From contig JBOFWM010000075.1 of the NCBI GenBank assembly GCA_051653625.1, positions 1-37,119 of the forward strand: DNA of 37,119 bases, in the 5' to 3' direction. The notes beneath the pieces were generated by a model. The model made no database searches. It was not told the origin of the DNA and worked only from the letters and a program-made list of their open reading frames with translations. Positions 29,535 through 37,119 of this stretch are shown one piece after another. Made by a program: the position numbers and the translations under genes. This DNA comes from SFDP01 sp051653625. GTDB lineage: Bacteria; Bacillota; Clostridia; Lachnospirales; Lachnospiraceae. Numbering within the stretch: the stretch's first letter is position 1; each line of letters begins with the position of its first letter.

Positions 29535-31241
29535 ATGTTTGATGAAATATTTGTAAAATCATTTCCGGGATTTCTGAGTGTAAGAAATTCGAAACACCAA
29601 ATTGTATATTTAAATCAGAATTTCAAAGAATGGATTAAACAATTCAGTGATATAGACCCAATGGGGAAAACGAATCAAGAGATTGCGGATACTTGCGAAG
29701 GACATGTAGCAGATGTTTTTTGTCAATGTCATGATGGAAGCTTAGATTGGCAAAAAAATTGTAGTTCTAAACAGAGTTTAAAGAAAACGCTTGTTTTTAA
29801 GGATGCAGAAGCAAGAAAAGAGAATACCCAATATTTTGACGCATTGAAATATGGGATGACGATTGATGGAGAACAATATATTTTTACTGTTTGCTATGAT
29901 GTAACAGGGATGTATTCAGAACTATTATCATCTTATGAAAATCATGCAAAAGAGCTTGAGAGGATTGCGTATGTAGATGATCTTACTGGTGCATCTACAC
30001 TTGCAAAATTTAAACTTGATGTTCAACAAGCATTACAAAATAACCCAGATACTTCTTATGTTATTGTAAAATTTGATATTGCTGGCTTCAAGTTGATAAA
30101 TGATCAATATGGTTTTCAAATGGGGGATATGGTAATAAAAAAAATTGCGAAAGCGACAAATGCAATTTTAGAATATGAGGAGGAGACTTTTGGGAGAGTA
30201 AATGTTGATGAGTTTGTTCTCTTCCTTCGTTATTCCTCGGATGAAAAATTGAATAATATACGTAATATGCAAAAAAAATTTCTAAATCAATTGTTAACTA
30301 ACTTTAACTTAGACTTTAATTTTAAGTTGCCAACAGGTCAATATAAAATACCATTAGATAGAGATGCGAACGAAAATATTACAACCATATTTGAAAAGGT
30401 AAATTTTGCACATCGTAAAGCAAAAGAAAGTGTTACTGAAACAATTGTAGATTATGATGATAGTATCAAGATTAGCATTTTCAAAGAACAAGAGATTGAG
30501 AGTAAAATGGAATCAGCTCTTTTAAATCATGAGTTTAAACTTTTTTTGCAGCCGAAATATTTACTGCATAATGAAAAGATTGGCGGCGCAGAAGCATTGG
30601 TGCGTTGGAGTCCTTCAGATATTCCAATTATGTATCCAAGTGCATTTATTCCTATTTTTGAAAAAAATGGATTTATTACAAAGCTTGATATGTTTATGTT
30701 TGAAGAAACTTGTAAATGGATAAGAGTTTGGCTCGATGACGGAATTACACCACCAAAAGTATCAGTTAACTTTTCTAGACTACATCTTGTAAATGAAAAT
30801 TTTGTTGATGAAATTTGTGAATTATGTAATAAATATAATGTTCCACATGAGTATATCGAGATTGAATTAACGGAAAGTATTATGATGGAAAATGAAGAAT
30901 TGCTTACGACAATGCTTAGTAAATTACACAAACATAACTTTACTATTTCGATGGACGATTTTGGTACGGGGTATTCTTCACTTGGACTTCTCAAAAATAT
31001 TCCTGTCGATGTAATAAAAATTGATCGTAGTTTTTTTCTCTCCGCGCAGGATAATGATAGAGCGAAAGCAGTACTTATGAACGTATTTAATCTAGCACAC
31101 GATCTTAAAATAAACACGGTTGCTGAAGGTGTGGAAGAAAAAGCACATATTGATATGCTAAAAGATATGGGATGTGATATGGTGCAGGGATATTATTATG
31201 CAAAGCCAATGCCTACAGATGAGTTAGGAAAGATGTTATAA
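29535..31241 (+). CDS. PAS-GGDEF-EAL protein, predicted c-di-GMP phosphodiesterase
   Basis: A 568-aa soluble protein. The N-terminal PAS-like domain (1-130) carries an unusual Cys cluster (C54, C63, C65, C76, with His57 and His66). A degenerate GGDEF domain (150-310) reads GRVNVDEF in place of GGDEF, so it has no cyclase activity but may bind GTP. The EAL domain (about 320-565) is complete: GGAEALVRW, VSVNFSRLH, IELTESIM, MDDFGTGYSSLGLLKN, VIKIDRSF, VAEGVEEKAHID and VQGYYYAKP. It should hydrolyse c-di-GMP. It lies 58 nt after the cyclase gene in the same direction, so the opposing enzymes are probably co-expressed. Confidence 0.92.
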   Translation: MFDEIFVKSFPGFLSVRNSKHQIVYLNQNFKEWIKQFSDIDPMGKTNQEIADTCEGHVADVFCQCHDGSLDWQKNCSSKQSLKKTLVFKDAEARKENTQYFDALKYGMTIDGEQYIFTVCYDVTGMYSELLSSYENHAKELERIAYVDDLTGASTLAKFKLDVQQALQNNPDTSYVIVKFDIAGFKLINDQYGFQMGDMVIKKIAKATNAILEYEEETFGRVNVDEFVLFLRYSSDEKLNNIRNMQKKFLNQLLTNFNLDFNFKLPTGQYKIPLDRDANENITTIFEKVNFAHRKAKESVTETIVDYDDSIKISIFKEQEIESKMESALLNHEFKLFLQPKYLLHNEKIGGAEALVRWSPSDIPIMYPSAFIPIFEKNGFITKLDMFMFEETCKWIRVWLDDGITPPKVSVNFSRLHLVNENFVDEICELCNKYNVPHEYIEIELTESIMMENEELLTTMLSKLHKHNFTISMDDFGTGYSSLGLLKNIPVDVIKIDRSFFLSAQDNDRAKAVLMNVFNLAHDLKINTVAEGVEEKAHIDMLKDMGCDMVQGYYYAKPMPTDELGKML

Positions 31242-31243
31242 AA

Positions 31244-31276
31244 AAGGCATTACACTTTTATAGTGTAGTGCTTTTC
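31244..31276 (+). terminator. Intrinsic terminator
   Basis: The left arm AAGGCATTACACT pairs with AGTGTAGTGCTTT (13 bp, two G-U) around TTTTA, ending in a T run. Confidence 0.8.
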
Positions 31277-31353
31277 TTGTAGTTGTAAACCAAAGCGTTT
31301 TAGGAGTGAAAAATGCAGTGGTAAATTTTATAATAAGAAAAATAAGAGGATGA

Positions 31354-32232
31354 ATGAAGATGGAAGATGCATATGTACTACAATTATCAGAGAATAAATT
31401 CAAAGAATTATTTTTGTGTTTTTGTGGGTATGCACAATGTGAACCTTCTCATAGCTATGGTCCTGCAGTGAGAGCAAATTATATCATACATTATATTTTA
31501 AGTGGGAGGGGTATATATATTGTTGGGGATAAAAAATATGAATTACAAGCAGGTCAAGGGTTTGTAATTGAACCGGAAACATCTACATACTATCAAGCAG
31601 ACAAAAAAGAGCCATGGACTTATCTTTGGGTTGGAGTTGGTGGAACAAGTGCAAAAGAATACATTAGTGATATCGGTTTGAATAGTGAACAGTTGACATT
31701 TCAGTCGGAAGATAGTTTGGAATTAAAAAAAATTGTATTAACAATGCTTAAAAATAATCATTATTTTTCGCCGAGCAACGAATATTTATTACAAAGTTTG
31801 TTATATCAGTTTTTTTCTATTTTAACAAAAAATGCAGTGGTAAAAATAACGGATAATGAATCAAAAGAAAGTATATATATAAAGCGCGCAATTAATTATA
31901 TTAGTAATAATTATTCTAGAAAAATCATGGTGACAGATATAGCTAGTTATGTATGTGTAAATAGAAGTTATTTATTTAAATTGTTCAAATTAAACTTAAA
32001 TATGTCTCCACAAGAATTTTTAACACAATTTCGATTGTCTAGAGCCAAGGAATTACTTATAGTAACACAATTATCTATTGAAGGAGTTGCATTGTCATGT
32101 GGTTATTATGACACTCTTGTATTTTCTAAAACATTTAAAAAATATATGGGTATGGCACCGTCTATGTATAGAAAAACAAATAGAGAAGAAGTACGAAAGA
32201 AGTTAGACCAAATAAATAGTATTAAAATTTAA
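31354..32232 (+). CDS. AraC-family regulator of the alpha-galactosidase locus
   Basis: A 292-aa protein. The N-terminal cupin-like sugar-sensing domain (20-120) shows VRANYIIHYILSGRGIYIV and LQAGQGFVIEPE. The C-terminal tandem HTH (about 185-290) shows IKRAINYISNNYSRKIMVTD, VNRSYLFKLFKLNLNMSPQE, and VALSCGYYDTLVFSKTFKKY followed by GMAPSMYRK. This is the standard layout of activators of sugar-hydrolase genes. The ATG at 31354 is followed by a second at 31360; AGAGGA (31345-31350) fits the second at least as well, so the product may begin MEDAYVLQL. A GH36 gene follows 120 nt later and is the likely target. Confidence 0.9.
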   Translation: MKMEDAYVLQLSENKFKELFLCFCGYAQCEPSHSYGPAVRANYIIHYILSGRGIYIVGDKKYELQAGQGFVIEPETSTYYQADKKEPWTYLWVGVGGTSAKEYISDIGLNSEQLTFQSEDSLELKKIVLTMLKNNHYFSPSNEYLLQSLLYQFFSILTKNAVVKITDNESKESIYIKRAINYISNNYSRKIMVTDIASYVCVNRSYLFKLFKLNLNMSPQEFLTQFRLSRAKELLIVTQLSIEGVALSCGYYDTLVFSKTFKKYMGMAPSMYRKTNREEVRKKLDQINSIKI

Positions 32233-32237
32233 ATTAG

Positions 32238-32301
32238 GAAACATTTTGACTGTTATCTGAAACAATATGAACTAGTATGGAATTGATATTCTGCTTATAA
32301 T
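32238..32301 (+). promoter_or_regulatory. Candidate AraC-type operator and promoter of the GH36 gene
   Basis: GAAACA occurs at 32238-32243 and again at 32259-32264, exactly 21 bp (two turns) apart. A TATAAT (32296-32301) follows, with a poor -35 (TAGTAT, 32273-32278) adjoining the repeats. A weak -35 next to two-turn direct repeats is typical of AraC activation. Confidence 0.5.
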
Positions 32302-32352
32302 CACAGTATTACTTAATAAAGAAATACAAATTAAAATAAGCGAGGGATAATA

Positions 32353-34578
32353 ATGAGCATAGTTTATCATGATCAAACAAAAACATTTCATTTATATAAT
32401 CACAAAATGAGTTATATTATGACGATTCTAAAAAATGGTCACTTGGGCAATTTATATTGCGGTAGTAATATTCGAGATAAGGAGGATTTTTCTTATTTAG
32501 TAGAGACTTGTCAAAGACCAATGGGTTCTTATGTGTATGATAATGATAGACAATTTTCATTAGAATATATAAAACAAGAATTTCCTGTATATGGGTCAAC
32601 GGATTATCATCATCCAGCCGTAGAAATATTACAAGAAAATGGAAGTAGAATTTCAGATTTTGTATATGAGTCGCATGAAATAATGAATGGAAAGCCTGAA
32701 TTAGAAAATCTTCCTGCTACATATGTGGAAGATGAAAAAGAAGCACAAACATTAATTATAACACTTAGGGACAATGTAACAAATATCAAAGCTATATTAT
32801 CCTATACAATATTTGCTGAATATGGGGCTATGAGTCGAAATGTAAAATTAGTAAACGAAGGAACAAAAGCAGTTCATATCCAACAGTTGATGAGTTTGTG
32901 TTTAGATTTGCCAGATTATGAATATGAATGGATACAATTGTCAGGTGCGTGGTCTAGAGAACGACACATCAAAACAAGACAACTCGAGCAGGGGATACAA
33001 GCAATTGATAGTATGAGAGGGAATTCATCTCATGAGCATAATCCATTTATGGTATTGAAACGTAGTAGTACAAATGAACACCAAGGTGAAGTAATGGGGT
33101 TCTCTCTTGTTTATAGCGGGAACTTTTTGATACAAGCGGAGGTGGATCCACATGAACAAACACGAGTATTAGTGGGAATAAATCCGTCGCAATTTGATTG
33201 GAAGTTAGAGCGTTACGAATCTTTTCAAACACCAGAGGCAGTAATGGTTTATTCTAAAAATGGATTAAATGATATGAGCCAAACATTTCATAAGTTGTAT
33301 TCGAAACGTTTAGCGAGAGGGTATTGGAGAGATAAGGCTAGACCGATTTTAATTAATAATTGGGAGGCTACTTATTTTGATTTTACGGAAGATAAACTTG
33401 TAGAAATTGCAAAACGTGCACAAGAATGTGGTGTGGAATTATTTGTGCTTGATGATGGGTGGTTTGGAAAACGTAGCAATGATCGTGCAGGATTAGGAGA
33501 TTGGATCGCAAATCCAGAGCGATTAGAAAATGGAATTACAGGACTTGCTAATAGAATAGAAGCACTTGGTATGCAGTTTGGATTATGGTTTGAACCAGAA
33601 ATGGTTAATAAGGATTCGAATCTTTATCGAATGCATCCAGAATGGATTATTCATACACCAAATCGTAATCAATCCCATGGAAGATATCAATATGTACTTG
33701 ATTTTACAAGAACAGAGGTTATAGATTGTATTTATGAAATGATGTATAACATATTATCCAATGCAAAAGTTTCATATATTAAGTGGGATATGAATCGTAG
33801 TATTACAGAATGTTATAGTAGTTCATTGCCAGCAGATAGACAAGGGGAGGTATTTCACCGTTATATTCTTGGGGTATATGAATTGTATGAAAGACTTACA
33901 CGTGCATTTCCTAAAATATTATTTGAGTCTTGTGCAAGTGGAGGAGGCCGTTTTGACCCAGGTATGTTATATTATGCACCACAGTGTTGGACCAGTGATG
34001 ATTCCGATGCAATTGAACGATTAAAAATCCAATATGGAACATCACTTTGTTATCCATTATCGTCTATGGGAGCGCATGTATCGGTCGTACCAAATCATCA
34101 AGTGTTTCGTATAACACCACTTCATACAAGAGCCAATGTAGCATACTTTGGAACATTTGGTTATGAGCTAGATTTGAATCAATTACAAGAGGAAGAAATT
34201 AAACAAGTAAAAGAGCAAATTGCGTTTATGAAGTCTTATAGACAAATTCTTCAGCATGGGATATTTTACCGATTAAAAAGTCCATTTGAAGGAAATGAAA
34301 CAATTTGGATGGTGGTTAGTGAAGATCAAAAAACAGCAATTGTTGGATGGTATCGTACACTAAATGTAGTTAACCAAAGTTATACTCGTGTACAACTTAA
34401 AGGGTTAAATCCAAATATGACATATGAAAATGAAAAAAATCATACAATTCATTATGGAGACGAGTTAATGAATCTTGGTCTGATCACGAGTGATGTAACA
34501 GCAGGGGAAGTTTCGGGAAATGAAATTCCATGTACAGATTTTGAATCGCGTATTTATGTATTAAAAGCAAAAGAATAA
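32353..34578 (+). CDS. GH36 alpha-galactosidase
   Basis: A 741-aa cytoplasmic enzyme of full family length with no signal peptide. An N-terminal beta-supersandwich (1-330) is followed by a TIM barrel: NNWEATYFDF, VLDDGWFGKR, LGDWIANPERL, GLWFEPEMVN, IKWDMNR with nucleophile Asp479, FESCASGGGRFD, and WTSDDSDAIERL with acid/base Asp549. The numbering differs by one from the well-studied Geobacillus-type AgaA. It releases terminal alpha-1,6-galactose from melibiose, raffinose and related sugars. The upstream AraC gene suggests induction by such sugars. No dedicated transporter lies in the window. Confidence 0.95.
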   Translation: MSIVYHDQTKTFHLYNHKMSYIMTILKNGHLGNLYCGSNIRDKEDFSYLVETCQRPMGSYVYDNDRQFSLEYIKQEFPVYGSTDYHHPAVEILQENGSRISDFVYESHEIMNGKPELENLPATYVEDEKEAQTLIITLRDNVTNIKAILSYTIFAEYGAMSRNVKLVNEGTKAVHIQQLMSLCLDLPDYEYEWIQLSGAWSRERHIKTRQLEQGIQAIDSMRGNSSHEHNPFMVLKRSSTNEHQGEVMGFSLVYSGNFLIQAEVDPHEQTRVLVGINPSQFDWKLERYESFQTPEAVMVYSKNGLNDMSQTFHKLYSKRLARGYWRDKARPILINNWEATYFDFTEDKLVEIAKRAQECGVELFVLDDGWFGKRSNDRAGLGDWIANPERLENGITGLANRIEALGMQFGLWFEPEMVNKDSNLYRMHPEWIIHTPNRNQSHGRYQYVLDFTRTEVIDCIYEMMYNILSNAKVSYIKWDMNRSITECYSSSLPADRQGEVFHRYILGVYELYERLTRAFPKILFESCASGGGRFDPGMLYYAPQCWTSDDSDAIERLKIQYGTSLCYPLSSMGAHVSVVPNHQVFRITPLHTRANVAYFGTFGYELDLNQLQEEEIKQVKEQIAFMKSYRQILQHGIFYRLKSPFEGNETIWMVVSEDQKTAIVGWYRTLNVVNQSYTRVQLKGLNPNMTYENEKNHTIHYGDELMNLGLITSDVTAGEVSGNEIPCTDFESRIYVLKAKE

Positions 34579-34613
34579 ATGTAGTAAATATAAAAGAAAG
34601 TTAGGGAAGTATA

Positions 34614-35318
34614 ATGAAGCATATTTTGGAATATTTAAAAAAAATCACACCGTTAAGAATGTCCATTATGATGTTTGGAATTTTTCTTATTGGATTATGT
34701 GTAGCATCGTTTCGATTAAGTAGAATGGGTACCGATGCATTTACTTGTATGAATTTAGGAATTAGTGGATTTAATGGAATGTTATTTGGCAATTGGCAAT
34801 TAATTATGAATGCAGCAATTTTTATTGTAGTCTTATTCACAGTACGCCATTTAATTGGAATTGGTACAATTATCAATATGATACTTGTTGGTTATATAGC
34901 TGATTTTATTTGTTGGCTTGTACTTGAACAATTACACTTGACGATAACATTACCAATTCAAATTGTATTACTTGTAATCGGTATGTTATTTGCAACAAGT
35001 GGTTGTGCAATATATATGACAGCAGATTTAGGGATTTCACCATATGATAGTGTTCCATTTATTATTACAAAATTCACGAAGAATAAAATTTCATTTCGAG
35101 TGGCAAGAATGATTTCAGATATTACAGTGATGATAATTGGTGTTACATTTTGTGTGCTTGCCAAAAATCCATTAGGAGAAATTATAGGAATTGGTACAGT
35201 GGTAAATGCATTTTTATGTGGTCCGCTTATCCATTTTTTCAAAGGAATTATGGAAAAGTGTTTACACTTAAGTGTAAAGGAAGAGCCACAAACCATTGCA
35301 ATTCATTCTAGAACATAA
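34614..35318 (+). CDS. YczE/YyaS/YitT-type membrane protein
   Basis: A 234-aa protein with about five membrane helices (MSIMMFGIFLIGLCVASF, WQLIMNAAIFIVVLFTV, IGTIINMILVGYIADFICWL, IQIVLLVIGMLFATSGCAIY, ITVMIIGVTFCVLAKNPLG). Recognisable family phrases are RLSRMGTDAFTCMNLGIS, LGISPYDSVPFII and GEIIGIGTVVNAFLCGP. This COG2364-type family has no firm function; small-molecule transport is often assumed. It follows the GH36 gene by 35 nt with its own AGGGAAG site and may belong to the same transcript. Confidence 0.8.
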   Translation: MKHILEYLKKITPLRMSIMMFGIFLIGLCVASFRLSRMGTDAFTCMNLGISGFNGMLFGNWQLIMNAAIFIVVLFTVRHLIGIGTIINMILVGYIADFICWLVLEQLHLTITLPIQIVLLVIGMLFATSGCAIYMTADLGISPYDSVPFIITKFTKNKISFRVARMISDITVMIIGVTFCVLAKNPLGEIIGIGTVVNAFLCGPLIHFFKGIMEKCLHLSVKEEPQTIAIHSRT

Positions 35319-35356
35319 AAAATAACTCAAGGCTTTAAGCTTTGAGTTATTTTTAA
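35318..35356. terminator. Bidirectional terminator between convergent genes
   Basis: AAAAATAACTCAA and TTGAGTTATTTTT are exact inverted arms around a GGCTTTAAGCT-type loop that can extend the stem. A and T runs flank both sides. Confidence 0.85.
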
Positions 35357-35361
35357 AATAT

Positions 35362-36186
35362 TTAATAAGCGGTCCATCCACCATCTGTTGCAAATAATGT
35401 CCCTGTAATGTGCGTAGCATCATCTGATGCTAAAAACAATATAGAAGCAGCTTGTTCTTTTGCTGTAGCATTTCTTTTTTGCATAGTTTCTGTTTTTTGA
35501 CCAGCCATGCTTTGTACTTCAGATAAATCAACACCATTATCTATTGCTTTTTGCATTTGAGATTTTACAAAAGCCATTGCTTCTTCGACAATAGGAGTAT
35601 CTGTTCCAGCTGGATTAACAGAGTTTACTCGAATATTATATTTTGCGTAATCAAGCGCCATATTACGTGTTAGCCCATTTACAGCATGTTTTGATGCAAC
35701 ATATGCTGCATTTCCAGGTAATCCAGTCAGTCCAGCAATGGACGCATTATTTATAATTACTCCGCCTTCTCCTTGTGCAACTAATACATTAAGTTCTGCT
35801 TTTGCACAATAATAAACTGATTTGAAGTTGTTATTCATAGTATAATCTAAATCCGTTTCGTTTAATGCATGTACAGGACTCGGATTACCCATAACACCTG
35901 CATTGTTGATGGCGATATCTAATCTTCCATAAGTATCTATTGCAAGCTTTACCATTTCTTTCGCAACACTTTCAGTTGAAAGATCACCTATAATCATTTT
36001 AGCACTTCCACCATTTTTTATAATTTCTTCAAAGGTATTCTTGGCTTCCTCTTTTCGATCTACTAATACAAGTTTTGCACCTTCCTTTGCTGCACGAATA
36101 GCAGTTTCTTTACCAATTCCTGTTGCAAAACCAGTGATAATCATAACCTTGTCTTTAAATCTGTCTTTAAAAAAAATATCGTTCAT
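35362..36186 (-). CDS. Short-chain dehydrogenase/reductase
   Basis: ATG 36186-36184 is chosen because AGGAGG lies 7 nt upstream of it; a longer form would span that site. The 274-aa classical SDR has cofactor loop TGFATGIG (about 17-24), VLVDRKEE at the end of strand 2 (Asp, so NAD preferred over NADP), NNAGVMG, catalytic Ser in IINNASIAGLTG, YVASK (Tyr and Lys) and VNPAGTDTP. The segment after residue 190 is somewhat long, with MAFVKSQMQKAIDNGVDLSE. The alcohol or ketone substrate cannot be told. It is transcribed away from the flavoprotein gene, sharing a 126-bp intergenic region. Confidence 0.9.
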   Translation of the reverse strand: MNDIFFKDRFKDKVMIITGFATGIGKETAIRAAKEGAKLVLVDRKEEAKNTFEEIIKNGGSAKMIIGDLSTESVAKEMVKLAIDTYGRLDIAINNAGVMGNPSPVHALNETDLDYTMNNNFKSVYYCAKAELNVLVAQGEGGVIINNASIAGLTGLPGNAAYVASKHAVNGLTRNMALDYAKYNIRVNSVNPAGTDTPIVEEAMAFVKSQMQKAIDNGVDLSEVQSMAGQKTETMQKRNATAKEQAASILFLASDDATHITGTLFATDGGWTAY

Positions 36187-36209
36187 TTTGCATCCTCCTA
36201 TAAATTTTA

Positions 36210-36236
36210 TTGACATAGTGTAAGTATAAGTATAAG
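36210..36236 (+). promoter_or_regulatory. Candidate promoter of the flavoprotein gene
   Basis: TTGACA (36210-36215) is followed after 15 nt by TATAAG (36231-36236); the spacing is short. A GTATAAGTATAAGTT direct repeat overlaps it. Confidence 0.35.
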
Positions 36237-36312
36237 TTTAGAATATCATATTTATACCAATAATAGAAAGAGAAATATTAAAAGCAATCCTTATAAGGAA
36301 GGAGGAAGGAAT

Positions 36313-37119
36313 TTGAAAAAAACTAAAATTCTTATCGTTGGAGGCGTGGCAGGTGGCGCATCCGCGGCTGCAAGATTACGTAGATTAAACGAGATGGCAG
36401 AGATTATTTTGTTTGAAAAGGGGGAGTATATTTCTTTTGCAAACTGTGGATTACCGTATTACATTGGAGGAAAAATCACTGAAAAATCTTCTCTTACATT
36501 ACAAACTCCGGAAAGTTTTTACAATCGTTTTCGAGTGGATGTACGTATACAACAAGAGATAATAGCTGTTGATTCAAAGAAAAAAATAGTAAGAGTGCAA
36601 AATCATCGCACTGGTGAAAGTTATACAGAAAGCTACGACAAGCTTATTCTTTCACCTGGTGCGGAGGCAATCAAGCCACCAATTAATGGACTTGATCATC
36701 CAGCAGTTTTTACCCTTCGTAATATCCCGGATACGTATCGTATCAAGGAATATATGGATAAGAAAAGTCCAAGACGTGTGGTGATAGTGGGTGGTGGTTA
36801 TATCGGTGTAGAGATGGCAGAAAATTTACATCATGCAGGTCTTTTGGTCACTGTGGTAGAAATGCAGGATCAATTAATTGCACCACTTGACTATGATATG
36901 GCATCTTCTGTACATCGTCATATGGAGGAAAAAGGTGTCACATTATTGCTAAGTACTGCTGTGAAGGGGGTAAGCAGTGCCGAAGATGGACTGCTTGTTA
37001 CGTTAGACAATGGTAGTTTAGAAACGGATATGATAATTCTTGCAATTGGAGTAAAACCAGAGGGACAGTTAGCAGAAGGGGCAGAACTAACTATGAGTCA
37101 ACGAGGTTCTATTGCTGTG
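36313..37119 (+). CDS. CoA-disulfide reductase/NADH oxidase-like flavoprotein (3' end outside window)
   Basis: The start is TTG 36313, 7 nt after GGAGGAAGG; the frame is open to the last base (269 codons). FAD-binding IVGGVAGGASAAAR (8-21), then ISFANCGLPYYIGG with redox Cys45, the single active-site Cys of the CoA-disulfide reductase/NADH oxidase group. KLILSPGAEAIKPP is followed by a second nucleotide site VVIVGGGYIGVEMAEN for NAD(P)H, and MIILAIGVKPEG. It should reduce CoA disulfide or related species with NAD(P)H. Many relatives carry a C-terminal rhodanese or TusA domain, which cannot be judged here because the gene is cut by the window end. Confidence 0.88.
   Translation, partial: MKKTKILIVGGVAGGASAAARLRRLNEMAEIILFEKGEYISFANCGLPYYIGGKITEKSSLTLQTPESFYNRFRVDVRIQQEIIAVDSKKKIVRVQNHRTGESYTESYDKLILSPGAEAIKPPINGLDHPAVFTLRNIPDTYRIKEYMDKKSPRRVVIVGGGYIGVEMAENLHHAGLLVTVVEMQDQLIAPLDYDMASSVHRHMEEKGVTLLLSTAVKGVSSAEDGLLVTLDNGSLETDMIILAIGVKPEGQLAEGAELTMSQRGSIAV

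Noticed and set aside
30527..31117. 196-aa minus-strand open frame within the EAL gene
   Set aside because: It lies opposite conserved EAL motifs, has Ser/Leu-rich shadow composition and no start signal.

Overview
The window looks like chromosome of a low-GC, Gram-positive anaerobe of the class Clostridia, most likely family Lachnospiraceae. Several things point there: AT-rich AGGAGG-led genes with occasional TTG starts, a YtrA-type GntR/ABC operon, small XRE regulator plus membrane-protein pairs, ISLre2 and IS21-like remnants, and a clostridial-type cellulose synthase locus instead of a Gram-negative bcs operon. No rRNA, tRNA or CRISPR array was seen.

Region 1 (1-4.0 kb) is a mobile-element graveyard. 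It holds an ISLre2 transposase N-terminus, an intact Fic toxin with a two-domain VbhA-like partner, a decayed CPYCNR (HNH-like) nuclease gene cut off by a deletion junction, a small conjugative-element-type ORF, an XRE regulator killed by a nonsense codon, and shreds of a resolvase and an IS21-type transposase around a 24-bp tandem repeat.

Region 2 (4.0-10.2 kb) is small regulation and envelope genes. It contains a GntR-ABC ATPase-permease operon with a palindromic operator, a lipoprotein with a cysteine-peptidase-like domain, a gene broken by two poly-A frameshifts, an XRE/membrane pair whose promoter is bracketed by direct repeats, ywbE, and a coupled pair of poorly known membrane proteins.

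Region 3 (10.2-14.5 kb, minus strand) is a three-gene signalling operon: LytTR response regulator, secreted membrane-anchored protein, and 7TMR-DISM histidine kinase. It is clearly richer in GC than its surroundings. It is divergent from region 4 and shares a 250-bp intergenic region with three GTT boxes at an exact 10-bp period.

Region 4 (14.7-25.7 kb, plus strand) is the centrepiece, an approximately 11-kb uninterrupted operon. Two tandem receiver-like proteins are followed by a VTC-type polyphosphate polymerase domain protein, a DUF4956 membrane protein, a CotH-like kinase, a 71-aa one-helix protein, an MBOAT O-acyltransferase, a DHHW/AlgX-like SGNH protein, a ComEC-like metallo-beta-lactamase-fold protein, a PilZ-tailed cellulose synthase and a membrane-anchored GH5 glucanase. 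I read it as an O-acylated cellulose (Ccs-like) synthesis locus joined to a phosphotransfer module (VTC/DUF4956/CotH) of unknown purpose. A strong terminator closes it.

Region 5 (25.9-37.1 kb) looks like ordinary chromosome with some oddities. It holds a dicarboxylate-type symporter with two altered substrate/ion-site residues overlapping a stand-alone prephenate-dehydratase-like protein, an ArsC-like protein, a diguanylate cyclase and a GGDEF-EAL phosphodiesterase (plausible c-di-GMP inputs to the PilZ synthase), an AraC regulator with a GH36 alpha-galactosidase and a YczE-type membrane protein, a short-chain dehydrogenase, and the start of a CoA-disulfide-reductase-like flavoprotein that runs off the window.
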